64,000 nucleotides of DNA from Vibrio rarus (lineage in GTDB: Bacteria; Pseudomonadota; Gammaproteobacteria; Enterobacterales; Vibrionaceae), in assembly GCF_024347075.1 (NCBI RefSeq), contig NZ_AP024900.1:1984001-2048000 (forward strand), given 5' to 3'. This document shows positions 20,600 through 30,904 of the stretch, in pieces. The stretch's first letter is position 1. Every line of letters begins with the position of its first letter. Below the pieces are notes generated by a model. It was not told the origin of the DNA and ran no database searches. It saw only the letters and a list, made by a program, of their open reading frames with translations. A program made the position numbers and the translations under genes.

Positions 20600-22246
20600 T
20601 TATAAACCCGCGGCTTTAAACACTTGATTGACGATTTCTTGAGCTTCTGTCTCAATTTGTTTTAGATGCGCTGCACCTTTGAAGCTCTCACAGTAAATTT
20701 TGTAAATTTCTTCCGTACCCGATGGACGAGCGGCAAACCAGCCATTTTCCGTAGTCACTTTTAAGCCGCCAATGGCAGCGCCGTTACCAGGAGCGTGTGT
20801 CAAGCGAGCCGTGATGGCATCACCGGCTAACGTGTCAGCAGCCACCATCTCAGCAGACAGTTTCTTTAGAATATCCTTTTGTGGACCATTAGCTACCGCT
20901 TGAATGCGGTTATAGCTTGATTCACCATGTTTAGCGGCCAATTCATCATAATACTGCTGTGGGTTTTTCCCGGTTACTGCCGTGATTTCCGCCGCGAGTA
21001 AGCACAAGATAATGCCGTCTTTGTCTGTTGACCAAGGAGTACCATCTTTACGCAAGAAAGAAGCACCAGCACTTTCTTCACCACCAAAGCCAAACTTACC
21101 TTGGTACAATCCATCAACAAACCATTTAAAGCCAACAGGCACTTCACATAGCTCACGGCCTAGGTCTGCAACCACGCGGTCGATAATGGCACTAGATACT
21201 AATGTTTTACCTACGGCAACGTCGGCTCCCCACCCTTCTCGGTGACGATATAGATAATCAATGCATACCGCTAGGAAGTGGTTAGGGTTCATTAATCCAG
21301 ACGGGGTAACAATACCGTGACGGTCATAATCTGGGTCATTACCAAACGCAAGATCGTAATCATCTTTTAGGGCCAATAAGCCCGCCATTGCGTAAGGTGA
21401 TGAACAATCCATTCGTACCACGCCGTCTTTATCTAAAGACATAAACTGGAAGCTAGGATCGATGGCTTCACTTACTAAGGTTAAATTTAAATTGTAAAAC
21501 TGTTGAATTTGACGCCAGTAATCAATGCCCGAACCACCTAGAGGGTCGACACCAATTTTTAGATTGGCTTTTTGTATCGCTTCCATATCAACCACATTGA
21601 CCAGATCGGCAATGTAAGGGGCGACTAAATCTTTTTCGATGAATAACTCACTGGCTTTTGCATTGGCAATACCGATGCGTTTTACATCAACCAACCCTGC
21701 AGCAATAATGGCATTTGCGCGGTCTTCAATAGCTTGAGTAAGCTCACCTTCAGCTGGGCCACCGTGCACGGGGTTGTATTTAATACCACCATCTTGCGGT
21801 GGGTTATGCGAAGGGGTAATAACAATACCGTCCGCTTTTGCCTCATTGACTAGGTTGTGCGTTAAAATGGCATGGGAAATACCCGGCGTAGGAGTATAGC
21901 CTTGATCTTGTTGTGTAATGACTTGTACGCCATTGGCCACGAGTACATCAACTACAGTAGAAAATGCAGGCTCTGACAGAGCATGCGTATCTTTACCTAC
22001 AAATAAAGGACCGTTCACGCCGTAGTTTGCGCGAACTTCAGCAACTGCTTGTGCAATAGCTAAAATGTGATTTTCGTTAAATGTTACCTTGTCAGCACTA
22101 CCACGGTGACCTGAGGTGCCAAACGCCACCTTTTGATCGCCATTGCCTGCTTCTGGTTGAAGCAGATAGTAGTTAGCCACTAACTGAGGGATATTGTGTA
22201 AATCTTCTTGCTGAGCCTTTTGTCCAGCGCGAGGATGCATAGCCAT
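20600..22246 (-). CDS. pgm: phosphoglucomutase (alpha-D-glucose-specific)
   Basis: 548 residues. The active serine lies in [15 protein letters not shown], the metal loop in [11 protein letters not shown], the sugar loop in [10 protein letters not shown] and the phosphate-binding loop in [13 protein letters not shown]. It interconverts glucose 1- and 6-phosphate. It follows seqA, the same order as in E. coli, but a strong hairpin separates them. Confidence 0.97.
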   Translation of the reverse strand: MAMHPRAGQKAQQEDLHNIPQLVANYYLLQPEAGNGDQKVAFGTSGHRGSADKVTFNENHILAIAQAVAEVRANYGVNGPLFVGKDTHALSEPAFSTVVDVLVANGVQVITQQDQGYTPTPGISHAILTHNLVNEAKADGIVITPSHNPPQDGGIKYNPVHGGPAEGELTQAIEDRANAIIAAGLVDVKRIGIANAKASELFIEKDLVAPYIADLVNVVDMEAIQKANLKIGVDPLGGSGIDYWRQIQQFYNLNLTLVSEAIDPSFQFMSLDKDGVVRMDCSSPYAMAGLLALKDDYDLAFGNDPDYDRHGIVTPSGLMNPNHFLAVCIDYLYRHREGWGADVAVGKTLVSSAIIDRVVADLGRELCEVPVGFKWFVDGLYQGKFGFGGEESAGASFLRKDGTPWSTDKDGIILCLLAAEITAVTGKNPQQYYDELAAKHGESSYNRIQAVANGPQKDILKKLSAEMVAADTLAGDAITARLTHAPGNGAAIGGLKVTTENGWFAARPSGTEEIYKIYCESFKGAAHLKQIETEAQEIVNQVFKAAGL

Positions 22247-22282
22247 TACGTTGTTCCTTTTTTATAGTTCTTTAAATATTAA

Positions 22283-22319
22283 AATACCCACATAACCGGA
22301 AGAAATTTATGTGGGTATT
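22283..22319 (-). terminator. hairpin between seqA and pgm
   Basis: AATACCCACATAA (22283-22295) pairs perfectly with TTATGTGGGTATT (22307-22319), 11 bp after the seqA stop. On the minus strand TTTTAATATTT follows. It is either the seqA terminator or a partial attenuator that lets pgm be read through. Confidence 0.7.
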
Positions 22320-22330
22320 GTTCCTGTAGA

Positions 22331-22885
22331 CTAGATAGAACGAGTTACGCGCTCTATCAACTCTACGGGGAACGACATTCTCCCCATCAACTGCTCAACC
22401 ATCTGACGTTTACGGCTGGTGTTGTTGTTGGTAATCACCCAAAAAGGTGAACCTGGGATGGCTCTTGGTTTGGTCGTTTTGCCACTGGCCAAGAGCACAG
22501 CTTCGTTATCAGCAAAGTACACGCGCTTGCGCCCTTTCACTTGTGTTGCTTCAGCAAATCCATCTTTATCAATGCGATGCAGTGCCGATAGTACAAACAT
22601 AAAGCGATCAATCGCCTTATCCAGAGCGGCAAATTCATCCGAAATCAACTCGCTACGAATTAACTTAATAGGATCAACAGACTGAGTAGGTTTGCCTACG
22701 ATGATCGGTGTCGCCGCACCAGTAGGTGCTGTTGCTAAAGCTGCAGATGTAGATTCTATTTCTTGTTTAGCTATACCATCCACATCGAGCAAACGTCGTA
22801 GAATATCGGACGCACTCTCTCCAATTCGTTGGGTTCGGCTCGCGATAAATCTATATAGTTCTTCGTCAACTTCGATGGTTTTCAT
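22331..22885 (-). CDS. seqA: replication initiation regulator SeqA
   Basis: 184 residues. The N-terminal oligomerisation segment MKTIEVDEELYRFIASRT and the C-terminal hemimethylated-GATC binding region (WVITNNNTSRKRQMVEQLM) match SeqA. It sequesters the newly replicated origin. It is divergent from ybfF with an 83-bp gap. Confidence 0.95.
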   Translation of the reverse strand: MKTIEVDEELYRFIASRTQRIGESASDILRRLLDVDGIAKQEIESTSAALATAPTGAATPIIVGKPTQSVDPIKLIRSELISDEFAALDKAIDRFMFVLSALHRIDKDGFAEATQVKGRKRVYFADNEAVLLASGKTTKPRAIPGSPFWVITNNNTSRKRQMVEQLMGRMSFPVELIERVTRSI

Positions 22886-22968
22886 TCGCTTTTCACAATC
22901 TGATTAGTTTAAACTGCGTCAGATTATACCCAGTTATTGAACAAGTCTCTACGGAAAGAAAAGAGGAA

Positions 22969-23748
22969 ATGGATAAAATGTCGAGCAAGTTACACTATAA
23001 GATCCAAGGTCAGGGTAAACCTATACTCTTGATCCATGGTTTATTTGGGAGTTTAGACAACCTTGGTTTGCTCGCCCGTGACCTGTGCCAAGACCATCAA
23101 GTCATCAGTGTTGACCTGCGAAATCATGGTCGCTCTGCACACTTTGATCAACACTCTTACACCGATCAAGCCCAAGATATCGTGCAGTTATTAGAACAGC
23201 TTGAGCTCAAAAATCTTATTGTCATCGGGCACTCTATGGGTGGAAAAGTGGCCATGATGTTGTCTTCACTTAATGCCGAACTCGTACAGCAATTAATTGT
23301 TATGGATATGGCTCCTGTGGCTTATGAGGTTGATCGTCATAGCAATGTGTTTGCCGGTATCCAAGAAGTCGCCCAACATAAGCCTACACTGCGCTCTCAA
23401 GCCATGACACTAATGGCAAAACATATCGAAATGGACGGTGTGCGACAGTTTTTGAGTAAATCCCTTTATAAAGAAGGGGAAGTGTTGCAGTGGCGCTTTA
23501 ATCATCAAGCATTGCACCACCAATATTCGCAAATTATGACTTGGCAACCACTCGCCGCTAACCCTGTTTCTACCCTGTTCATCAAAGGGGCCAATTCTGA
23601 TTATATTCAAGGGCAACACCAAGGGGCGATCATGGCTCAATTCCCCAATGCCAAAGCGCACATTATCGCCAATACTGGGCATTGGTTACATGCGGAAAAA
23701 CCAGATATGGTATTGCGAGTCATTCGCAAGTTTATTGCACAAAAATGA
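22969..23748 (+). CDS. ybfF: alpha/beta-hydrolase esterase, YbfF family
   Basis: 259 residues. The oxyanion region LLIHGLFGSLDN, nucleophile elbow GHSMGGK and the late histidine in NTGHWLHAEKP form the expected catalytic set. GAGGAA lies 5 nt before the ATG at 22969. Physiological substrate is not known. It is divergent from seqA, as in other gammaproteobacteria. Confidence 0.92.
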   Translation: MDKMSSKLHYKIQGQGKPILLIHGLFGSLDNLGLLARDLCQDHQVISVDLRNHGRSAHFDQHSYTDQAQDIVQLLEQLELKNLIVIGHSMGGKVAMMLSSLNAELVQQLIVMDMAPVAYEVDRHSNVFAGIQEVAQHKPTLRSQAMTLMAKHIEMDGVRQFLSKSLYKEGEVLQWRFNHQALHHQYSQIMTWQPLAANPVSTLFIKGANSDYIQGQHQGAIMAQFPNAKAHIIANTGHWLHAEKPDMVLRVIRKFIAQK

Positions 23749-23818
23749 AGTGGAAGGGTAAACAGACATAACTAGGTTATGTTATAGTTCCGCGATAAAT
23801 ACAGCATAAAGGGATGCT

Positions 23819-24037
23819 ATGCTCTACGATTACATCAATCAAATTGAATCCATTGGGCTCGATTTGCTGTTTGCTTGCGTATTTTTACTCATCGGTCTCG
23901 CAATCAAAGACGTTCTAAAACAAGGCAATGTGCCTCCTTTTGGTCGTCGTATCGTATGGCTCGTGCTGTTTTTAGGCTGTGCTGGCTTTGTTACTAAGGG
24001 GATAATTCAACTCTCTTGGGAAGGCGCTGGTTTATAA
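23819..24037 (+). CDS. DUF2788 membrane protein
   Basis: 72 residues with two membrane segments (LDLLFACVFLLIGLAI and IVWLVLFLGCAGFV) and the DUF2788 middle motif NVPPFGRRIVW. It sits between ybfF and fldA, its usual place in vibrios. AAAGGGA precedes the ATG. Function unknown. Confidence 0.82.
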   Translation: MLYDYINQIESIGLDLLFACVFLLIGLAIKDVLKQGNVPPFGRRIVWLVLFLGCAGFVTKGIIQLSWEGAGL

Positions 24038-24090
24038 CCTAAATACAGACATTAACGCATCCAAACACATCTAATATAGGTATTGATTCT

Positions 24091-24618
24091 ATGGCAAGTG
24101 TAGGTCTCTTCTTCGGCAGTGATACTGGTAATACAGAAGCTGTGGCAAAGATGATTCAAAAACAACTCAGTAAAAAACTGGTTCATGTTCAAGATATTGC
24201 AAAAAGCAGCAAAGAAGATATTGATAACTTCGACCTGTTGTTGCTTGGCATCCCTACTTGGTATTATGGCGAAGCTCAATGTGACTGGGATGATTTCTTC
24301 CCTGAACTTGAAGGCATCGATTTCAGCACCAAATTGGTGGCTATTTTCGGTTGTGGCGATCAAGAAGATTACGCTGAGTACTTCTGTGATGCTATGGGTA
24401 CAGTGCGCGATATCGTTGAAGCGAAAGGCGGCACTATCGTAGGTTACTGGCCAACAGAAGGCTACGAATTTGAAGCGTCAAAAGCGCTTATCGATGATGA
24501 CCAATTTGTTGGTCTATGCATTGATGAAGACCGTCAACCAGAACTCACTGACCAACGAGTGAATGCTTGGGTAAACCAAATTCATTCTGAAATGTGTTTA
24601 TCTGAATTAGAAGATTGA
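24091..24618 (+). CDS. fldA: flavodoxin I
   Basis: 175 residues of the long-chain type. The FMN phosphate loop GSDTGNTEAVA is at residues 9-19, and the isoalloxazine contacts lie in PTWYYGEAQCDWDD and FGCGDQEDYAEYF. It is a low-potential electron carrier for enzymes such as IspG/IspH and radical-SAM activases. It is upstream of fur, as in E. coli. Confidence 0.97.
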   Translation: MASVGLFFGSDTGNTEAVAKMIQKQLSKKLVHVQDIAKSSKEDIDNFDLLLLGIPTWYYGEAQCDWDDFFPELEGIDFSTKLVAIFGCGDQEDYAEYFCDAMGTVRDIVEAKGGTIVGYWPTEGYEFEASKALIDDDQFVGLCIDEDRQPELTDQRVNAWVNQIHSEMCLSELED

Positions 24619-24638
24619 TCTTTCTCAATCTTCTTACA

Positions 24639-24663
24639 AAGGGGCGTCTCGCCCTTTTTTTTT
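24639..24663 (+). terminator. intrinsic terminator of fldA
   Basis: GGGCG (24642-24646) pairs with CGCCC (24650-24654) around a 3-nt loop. It is flanked by AA/TT pairs and followed by nine T. Confidence 0.85.
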
Positions 24664-24700
24664 ACCTGCTATTCTAGTGGTCAGTGCATAATATTTACTG

Positions 24701-24865
24701 ATACCATTAATCACACTAAGTAAGTGTTCAGAAATGGCGCAGAAAAAATGCTCGAAAACAAGGCGGAATTTTTCGATAAGCAGTTATTCTACAATCAAAA
24801 ATTCTAACGCCGTTATCGAGTATTTTAACAAGCTATAATGACCCGTTATTTAGTACGATTGGTCT
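24701..24865 (+). repeat. hairpin intergenic repeat, copy B
   Basis: About 165 bp, nearly identical to copy A over its length. It has a 3-bp insertion in the left end (ATACCATTAATCAC) and an altered right end (ATTGGTCT). It lies between the fldA terminator and the fur promoter, filling much of the 399-bp gap between the two genes. The rest of the gap holds only the terminator and the fur promoter. Confidence 0.82.
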
Positions 24866-24949
24866 GACCACGATTGGCATTACAATGACGGCTATACGTG
24901 ATTTGCTTCTGTTTTATAAGCAAAATAAATAGCCCTGATAAGTCCATGG

Positions 24950-24978
24950 TTTATTGTTGAAGATGCTTCCCATATAAT
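24950..24978 (+). promoter_or_regulatory. sigma-70 promoter of fur
   Basis: TTTATT (24950-24955) and a consensus TATAAT (24973-24978) are 17 bp apart. They lie 39 bp before the fur start codon. I see no clear Fur box overlapping it. Confidence 0.6.
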
Positions 24979-25017
24979 GACCATTAGAGTAGAGCTCAGA
25001 TTTTTATAGGAATATAC

Positions 25018-25458
25018 ATGCCAGATAACAACAAAGCTTTAAAAGAAGCAGGCTTGAAGGTCACTTTACCACGCTTGAAAATTTTAGAGCTTCTTCAACA
25101 ACCCGGTTGTCAGCACATCAGTGCCGAAGAGCTGTATAAAAAATTAATCGATATCGGTGAAGAAATCGGCTTAGCCACAGTTTACCGTGTACTAAACCAA
25201 TTTGATGACGCAGGTATTGTCACTCGCCACCACTTTGAAGGTGGAAAGTCTGTATTTGAATTATCCACTCAGCAGCACCACGATCACCTAGTTTGTCTTG
25301 ATTGTGGCGTGGTCATTGAATTTAACGATGACGTCATTGAAGAGCGCCAGCACCAGATTGCCAAAAAATACAATATTAACCTGACTAACCATAGTTTGTA
25401 CCTATATGGTCGCTGTGCCTCAGGTGACTGTAAAACAAACCCTAAAGCTCATGACTAA
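25018..25458 (+). CDS. fur: ferric uptake regulator Fur
   Basis: 146 residues. The winged helix (TLPRLKILELLQQ... GLATVYRVLNQF) is followed by the dimer domain with metal ligands in HHDHLVCLDC and the C-terminal CASGDC pair. It represses iron uptake genes when bound to Fe(II); the feoABC operon in this window carries a likely site. Confidence 0.97.
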   Translation: MPDNNKALKEAGLKVTLPRLKILELLQQPGCQHISAEELYKKLIDIGEEIGLATVYRVLNQFDDAGIVTRHHFEGGKSVFELSTQQHHDHLVCLDCGVVIEFNDDVIEERQHQIAKKYNINLTNHSLYLYGRCASGDCKTNPKAHD

Positions 25459-25497
25459 CCCGTTGTGCTAAGGTAATCACCCCTTCTAAGGAGTGCT

Positions 25498-26079
25498 ATG
25501 TCTTTCAGTAAAAATGGATTTACACTGATTGAACTAGTCGTTGTTATTATTATTCTCGCCGTGTTGGCCGTTGTTGCAGCACCACGATTTTTAACTATCA
25601 ACGAAGACGCAAGAGAGGCAATGCTAAGAGGTATTGCCGCTGAATATCAAACTGCGGTCAATTTTTCCCACCAAAAGTGGGCCATTATTGGCGGTTCTAA
25701 TCAAGCACTAAACAACTTGCCGGGTTACGCTGGGGGCGAGTTAGATATGAATGATGTGGGCTTTCCTTTAGGTATAGATAAAAACGAACCTATGGGAAGA
25801 CCTTATAATATAGGGCAAGGCAACGCTGGATGCGTCAGCTTGTTCGATACTTTACTCGACTCCTCTTTAACGGCCACCAATACTGCCAACCAACGGGATT
25901 TTCACGATTTTTTCACCGCCAGAGAAGAAAACTTTGTGATTGAAGCGGGGGGGTTGGCCTATTCAAAATGCTATTACATCTACACTAAAGATGGCTATCG
26001 GCGTAACCCAAGTAGAGCTAAGCACGTTATTTGGTATGACTCTCGCACAGGTGATGTGTCCTACATTTTAAACAACTAG
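25498..26079 (+). CDS. type IV prepilin-like protein
   Basis: 193 residues. The N-terminus MSFSKNG^FTLIELVVVIII is a classic type III signal: short basic leader, cleavage after Gly, Phe+1 and Glu+5, then a hydrophobic helix ending in AAPRFL. The C-terminal body has cysteines near CVSLFD and KCYYIY that could pair. It resembles the MSHA-type pilin group more than type II pseudopilins, but it is a lone gene between fur and glnS with no assembly genes nearby. AAGGAG precedes the ATG. Confidence 0.82.
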   Translation: MSFSKNGFTLIELVVVIIILAVLAVVAAPRFLTINEDAREAMLRGIAAEYQTAVNFSHQKWAIIGGSNQALNNLPGYAGGELDMNDVGFPLGIDKNEPMGRPYNIGQGNAGCVSLFDTLLDSSLTATNTANQRDFHDFFTAREENFVIEAGGLAYSKCYYIYTKDGYRRNPSRAKHVIWYDSRTGDVSYILNN

Positions 26080-26096
26080 CCACGATACAATATTCG

Positions 26097-26132
26097 AAAA
26101 AAATGCCAGCAAAATCATTGCTGGCATTTTTT
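26097..26132. terminator. bidirectional terminator between prepilin gene and glnS
   Basis: AAAAAAATGCCAGC (26097-26110) pairs with GCTGGCATTTTTT (26120-26132). A and T runs flank the stem. Confidence 0.85.
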
Positions 26133-26151
26133 ATTTATACACCTTGTTCTC

Positions 26152-26179
26152 TGTATAGGGTGTCACTAACCCCTATACA
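26152..26179 (-). other. hairpin directly after glnS
   Basis: TGTATAGGG (26152-26160) pairs perfectly with CCCTATACA (26171-26179) across a 10-nt loop, 7 bp past the glnS stop. There is no U-run on the minus strand. It could protect the 3' end of glnS mRNA next to the terminator at 26097-26132. Confidence 0.4.
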
Positions 26180-26186
26180 AAAAGCA

Positions 26187-27851
26187 TTAACTGACTTTTG
26201 CCCAGGTATCACGTAGGCCAACAGTACGGTTAAATACCAAGTTATCAGAAGTACTATCTTTGCTGTCCACACAGAAATAACCTGTGCGTTCAAATTGATA
26301 GCCAGCATCTGCTTGTGCATTTACCAGACTAGGCTCAACAAATCCCTGTTTTGTTTCTAGGGACTCAGGGTTAATAACCGCTTTAAAGTCTTCAGCTACC
26401 GCTGGATTCGCTACGGTAAATAAACGGTCATATAAACGGACTTCAGCAGCAATGCCTTTATCTGCAGAAACCCAATGAATCACGCCTTTCACTTTACGGC
26501 CATCCGCTGGATTTTTACCTAAAGTCTCATCATCGTAAGTACAGAAGATAGTGGTGATATTGCCTTGCAGGTCTTTTTCAATGCGCTCAGCTTTAATCAC
26601 ATAACTACCACGTAAACGCACTTCTTTACCTAGCACCAAACGTTTGTATTTCTTGTTTGCTTCTTCACGAAAATCGTCTGCTTCAATCCAAATTTCACGA
26701 GTAAACGGCACTTCACGACTGCCCATTTCTGGCTTGTTTGGATGGTTTGCAACATTGAGTGTTTCTACTTGCTGCTCTGGGAAGTTTTCAATCACTACTT
26801 TAATCGGATCAAGAACCGCCATTGCACGAGGGGCGTTTTCGTTGAGATCATCACGCACACATGACTCTAGAGAGCCAAATTCAATCATGTTCTCTTGCTT
26901 AGTCACACCAATTCGTTGACAAAACTCACGAATAGACGCTGGTGTAAAGCCACGACGACGCAAGCCAGAGATAGTCGGCATACGTGGATCATCCCAACCA
27001 TTAACCAATTGCTCAGACACTAGTTGGCTCAGTTTACGCTTAGACATCACAGTGTATTCAAGATTTAGGCGACTAAACTCGTACTGATGTGGTTGCGTTT
27101 CAATGGTAATGTTTTCCAACACCCAATCGTAAAGACGACGGTTATCTTGGAACTCTAATGTACAAAGTGAGTGCGTAATGCCTTCAAGGGCATCTGAAAT
27201 ACAATGAGTAAAGTCGTACATTGGGTAAATGCACCACTTATCACCGGTTTGATGATGATGAGCAAAACGAACACGGTATAGAACAGGATCGCGCATCACC
27301 ATAAATGATGAGCTCATGTCGATCTTGGCGCGAAGACACGCTTGCCCTTCTTTAAAGCCACCGGCACGCATTTTTTCAAATAACGCTAAGTTTTCTTCTA
27401 CTGTGCGAGTACGGTATGGACTTTCTTTACCAGGCGCAGTCAATGTTCCGCGATATTCACGAATCTCATCGGCTGTGAGTTCTTCAACATAGGCTAACCC
27501 TTTATTGATCAACTCAATAGCATAAGCGTGCAACTGATCAAAGTAGTTAGATGAATAACAAATATCACCAGACCAATCAAAACCTAACCATTGCACGTCG
27601 CTCTTAATTGAATCAACGTACTCGATGTCTTCTTTCTCAGGGTTGGTGTCATCAAAACGCAGGTTACACTGGCCCTGATAATCTTGAGCAATACCAAAGT
27701 TTAGACAGATCGATTTAGCGTGCCCGATATGCAGGTAGCCGTTTGGCTCTGGCGGGAAACGAGTATGCACGCTGTTATGTTTGCCATCCGCGATATCTTT
27801 ATCGATGATTTGACGGATAAAATTCGATGGTCGAGCCTCAGCTTCACTCAT
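26187..27851 (-). CDS. glnS: glutaminyl-tRNA synthetase
   Basis: 554 residues of a class I synthetase. HIGH motif is in [15 protein letters not shown] near residues 34-48, and the KMSKS counterpart is VMSKRKL. It charges tRNA-Gln. Length matches E. coli GlnS. Confidence 0.98.
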   Translation of the reverse strand: MSEAEARPSNFIRQIIDKDIADGKHNSVHTRFPPEPNGYLHIGHAKSICLNFGIAQDYQGQCNLRFDDTNPEKEDIEYVDSIKSDVQWLGFDWSGDICYSSNYFDQLHAYAIELINKGLAYVEELTADEIREYRGTLTAPGKESPYRTRTVEENLALFEKMRAGGFKEGQACLRAKIDMSSSFMVMRDPVLYRVRFAHHHQTGDKWCIYPMYDFTHCISDALEGITHSLCTLEFQDNRRLYDWVLENITIETQPHQYEFSRLNLEYTVMSKRKLSQLVSEQLVNGWDDPRMPTISGLRRRGFTPASIREFCQRIGVTKQENMIEFGSLESCVRDDLNENAPRAMAVLDPIKVVIENFPEQQVETLNVANHPNKPEMGSREVPFTREIWIEADDFREEANKKYKRLVLGKEVRLRGSYVIKAERIEKDLQGNITTIFCTYDDETLGKNPADGRKVKGVIHWVSADKGIAAEVRLYDRLFTVANPAVAEDFKAVINPESLETKQGFVEPSLVNAQADAGYQFERTGYFCVDSKDSTSDNLVFNRTVGLRDTWAKVS

Positions 27852-27946
27852 CTATAACACCTCATGGTTCAAATTTAAAATTCTTCTATAACCGTACATT
27901 GTATTCGTCTAAGCAACTAAATCTAGATGTTTGTGTTATCAAAGGC

Positions 27947-27972
27947 AAAAAAAATGCCTCCCGAAGGAGGCA
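27947..27972 (-). terminator. intrinsic terminator of nagE
   Basis: TGCCTCC (27955-27961) pairs with GGAGGCA (27966-27972) around a CGAA tetraloop. On the minus strand eight U follow. It is 26 bp past the nagE stop. Confidence 0.85.
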
Positions 27973-27997
27973 CAAGGACGTTATTAGCAAATATTTC

Positions 27998-29485
27998 TTA
28001 AGATGGAAGCTCTGTTGTTGTTAGGTCTGTATCAATAGGCACGTTTTTCATCTCACCGGCGATGATTTCAGCCAGAGGACCTAAGATAACTTGAACGTTA
28101 TTAGAACCCAGTTTGACGACGCCCATCGCACCAAGATCTTTCAATACTTTCTCACTAATGATGCTTGTGTCATTAAGAGTAAGACGTAGGCGGGTAATAC
28201 ATGCATCGATAGAGCTAATATTACTGTGACCACCGAGTGCTTTTAGGTACTGTTTTGCAAGCTCAGAAGTATTTTCAGAACCGGCAACTGCACTACTTTC
28301 ATCATCTTCACGACCTGGTGTTTTAAGACCAAACTTAAGGATGACGGTACGGAACACCGCATAGTAAATACCGAAGAATGCAAAACCTTGCAGAATCAGC
28401 ATATACCAGTCTTTCGCTAGCGGGTTACGACTCGACAACACCATATCCACAAGACCTGCTGAGAAACCAAAGCCTGCAATCCACTGCATTTGCGCAGCAA
28501 TAAATACTGAGATGCCGGTAAGTACCGCATGCAGAACATACAGTCCCGGTGCTAGGAACATAAACGAGAACTCAAGAGGCTCAGTAACACCGGTAAAGAA
28601 TGCAGCAAAGCCTGCTGCAATCATAATCGACGCCACTTTCGCTTTATTTTTAGACTTTGAAGTGTGGTACATCGCCAATGCAGCACCCGGCAAACCAAAC
28701 ATCATAATTGGGAAGAAGCCCGCTTGATACATACCCGTTACACCAACAGTGGCAGTACCTTCATCTAATGATTTTGCTCCCCCTAAGAAATTAGGGATAT
28801 CATTAATGCCGGCAACATCAAACCAAAATACTGAGTTTAATGCGTGATGAAGCCCTACAGGAATCAGTAAACGGTTGAAGAAGGCGTAGATACCCGCACC
28901 CACTGACCCCATACCTTGGATAGATTCACCAAAATGAACCAGAGCGTCATAAATAGCCGGCCACACATACATCAAAACAAATGATACAGCGATGCCCGCT
29001 ATGGAAGTTAAGATAGGCACTAGACGTTTACCAGAGAAAAACGCCAAAGCCTTATGCAGCTCTACTGTGCAAAAACGGTTGTATATTTCTGCTGATAAAA
29101 TACCAACTAATATACCCACAAACTGGTTTTCAATTTTACCAAACGCTGGGGATACAGCATCGATGCCAATACCTTGGATTTGCGCCACAGCCCCTGGCGA
29201 AAGTAAGGTTGTCACAACAAACATCATGACCAGTGCGGCGAGAGCGGCAGCACCGTCTTTATCTTTAGACATGCCGTAAGCCACACCCACAGCAAATAGC
29301 CATGACATGTTATCAATTATGGCGGCCCCAGCTTTAATTAAGAAGCCAGCAAAGGCGCTGTTGCCCCCCCACCCTGTTGGGTCAATCCAATAACCAATCC
29401 CCATTAATATAGCGGCTGCTGGTAGCGTAGCAACCGGCACCATCAGTGCCTTACCTACCTTCTGAAAGTATCCAAGAATATTCAC
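27998..29485 (-). CDS. nagE: N-acetylglucosamine PTS transporter, IIC-IIB
   Basis: 495 residues. The IIC domain (about 1-370) has around ten membrane segments, and the IIB domain carries the phospho-cysteine in IDACITRLRLTL. The protein ends soon after IIB, without the IIA domain found in the 648-residue E. coli NagE, so it must take phosphate from a separate IIA such as the crr product. The start is GTG with GGGGAG upstream. It is divergent from nagAC. Confidence 0.95.
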   Translation of the reverse strand: MNILGYFQKVGKALMVPVATLPAAAILMGIGYWIDPTGWGGNSAFAGFLIKAGAAIIDNMSWLFAVGVAYGMSKDKDGAAALAALVMMFVVTTLLSPGAVAQIQGIGIDAVSPAFGKIENQFVGILVGILSAEIYNRFCTVELHKALAFFSGKRLVPILTSIAGIAVSFVLMYVWPAIYDALVHFGESIQGMGSVGAGIYAFFNRLLIPVGLHHALNSVFWFDVAGINDIPNFLGGAKSLDEGTATVGVTGMYQAGFFPIMMFGLPGAALAMYHTSKSKNKAKVASIMIAAGFAAFFTGVTEPLEFSFMFLAPGLYVLHAVLTGISVFIAAQMQWIAGFGFSAGLVDMVLSSRNPLAKDWYMLILQGFAFFGIYYAVFRTVILKFGLKTPGREDDESSAVAGSENTSELAKQYLKALGGHSNISSIDACITRLRLTLNDTSIISEKVLKDLGAMGVVKLGSNNVQVILGPLAEIIAGEMKNVPIDTDLTTTELPS

Positions 29486-29565
29486 GTTAATTCTCCCCTG
29501 AGGAATTAGACAATAAGTTTAAAACTTTTTTTAAATAATTAATTTAGTCCTAATCATAGTAATGA

Positions 29566-29590
29566 GATAATTTTGCGTCGCAAATTAAAA
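29566..29590. promoter_or_regulatory. NagC-like operator, nagE side
   Basis: ATAATTTTGCGTCGCAAATTAAAA contains a perfect TTTGCG-T-CGCAAA palindrome centred at 29578, with AT-rich arms as in NagC operators of E. coli. It lies 92 bp upstream of the nagE start codon. Confidence 0.6.
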
Positions 29591-29659
29591 CCCCATAAAA
29601 CGTGAGCAGTGTCATAGCAACAAGCGAAAAGGGGATGATATTGTTACCTCGATCATAAA

Positions 29660-29684
29660 ACTTATTTCGATATTAAAATTAACT
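29660..29684. promoter_or_regulatory. NagC-like operator, nagA side
   Basis: TTATTTCGATATTAAAATTAA shares the right arm AAATTAA with the first site, exactly 94 bp further on (29676 against 29582). Two NagC sites about nine helical turns apart allow loop formation in the E. coli nagE-nagB region. Here the pair sits between nagE and nagA. Confidence 0.55.
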
Positions 29685-29765
29685 ACCATTTCCAGTATAC
29701 TCATAATGACTAAATAGAAATGTAAACAGACACTATCAACCACTTTCAACATAAGAGCAGCAAGT

Positions 29766-30902
29766 ATGTATGCATTAACGAATTGCACCGTATTTACGGG
29801 AAGCGATACTCTTTATAACCACGCAGTTGTGGTCAATAACCAACAAATCAGCATGATTTGCCCAGAGCAACAACTGGACTCTGAGATGCAATGTATCGAT
29901 TTGCAAGGAGCCAATCTTAGCCCTGGATTTATTGACCTGCAGTTAAACGGTTGTGGTGGTGTGATGTTCAATGACGAAATCTCAGCCGACACCATACACA
30001 CTATGCATCAAGCTAACCTTAAATCGGGATGCATTAGTTTTTTACCCACTTTGATCACCTCCTCCGATGAAAGCATGCGTAACGCCATTGAAGCGCAACG
30101 ACAGTTCCACCAGCAACATGAGCACCTGTCTTTAGGCTTACATTTAGAAGGGCCTTATCTCAACCTTGCTAGAAAAGGTATCCATACCGAGTCCTACATT
30201 CGCCAATCCGACAATGAAATGATTGATTTTATCTGTCAACATGCGCAATGGGTCACAAAAGTCACCTTAGCTCCGGAGCAAAATAAGCCTGAACATATAC
30301 GACAATTAACCAATGCAGGTATTGTTGTATCCATAGGACATACAGCTGCTACTTATCAACAAGCTAGGGATAGTTTCAAAGAAGGCATCACCTTCGCCAC
30401 TCACCTTTTTAATGCCATGACGCCAATGACAGGACGAGAGCCTGGTGTTGTGGGTGCCGTATTCGACACAAATGATGTGTACGCCGGCATTATTGTTGAT
30501 GGTCATCATATTGACTACGCCAATGTCCGCATTGCGCACCGACTTAAGCAAGATAAACTCATACTGGTAACGGATGCCACTGCACCTGCCGGAGCAAATA
30601 TGCAACAATTTAACTTTGTCGGCAAAACCGTTTATGTTCGAAATGGCAAATGCGTAGGTAAAGATGGTACATTAGGTGGTTCAGCGTTAACTATGATTGA
30701 AGCGGTAGAGAACTGCGTTAAACATGTAGGTATCTCACTGGATGAAGCACTGCGTATGGCGACGCTCTATCCAGCAAAAGCCATTGGCATGCAGCACAAA
30801 CTGGGTCGCGTAAAATCAGGTATGATCGCAAACCTTACTATTTTCGATAACAATTTTAATGTACAAGGGACCGTAGTAAACGGCCAGTATATACAGGGAT
30901 AA
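29766..30902 (+). CDS. nagA: N-acetylglucosamine-6-phosphate deacetylase
   Basis: 378 residues of the amidohydrolase superfamily. Metal and substrate residues appear in [25 protein letters not shown] and VDGHHIDY, with the catalytic aspartate in [10 protein letters not shown]. It removes the acetyl group from GlcNAc-6-phosphate after NagE import. nagC follows after 2 bp. No nagB gene is next to it. Confidence 0.96.
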   Translation: MYALTNCTVFTGSDTLYNHAVVVNNQQISMICPEQQLDSEMQCIDLQGANLSPGFIDLQLNGCGGVMFNDEISADTIHTMHQANLKSGCISFLPTLITSSDESMRNAIEAQRQFHQQHEHLSLGLHLEGPYLNLARKGIHTESYIRQSDNEMIDFICQHAQWVTKVTLAPEQNKPEHIRQLTNAGIVVSIGHTAATYQQARDSFKEGITFATHLFNAMTPMTGREPGVVGAVFDTNDVYAGIIVDGHHIDYANVRIAHRLKQDKLILVTDATAPAGANMQQFNFVGKTVYVRNGKCVGKDGTLGGSALTMIEAVENCVKHVGISLDEALRMATLYPAKAIGMQHKLGRVKSGMIANLTIFDNNFNVQGTVVNGQYIQG

Positions 30903-30904
30903 TT

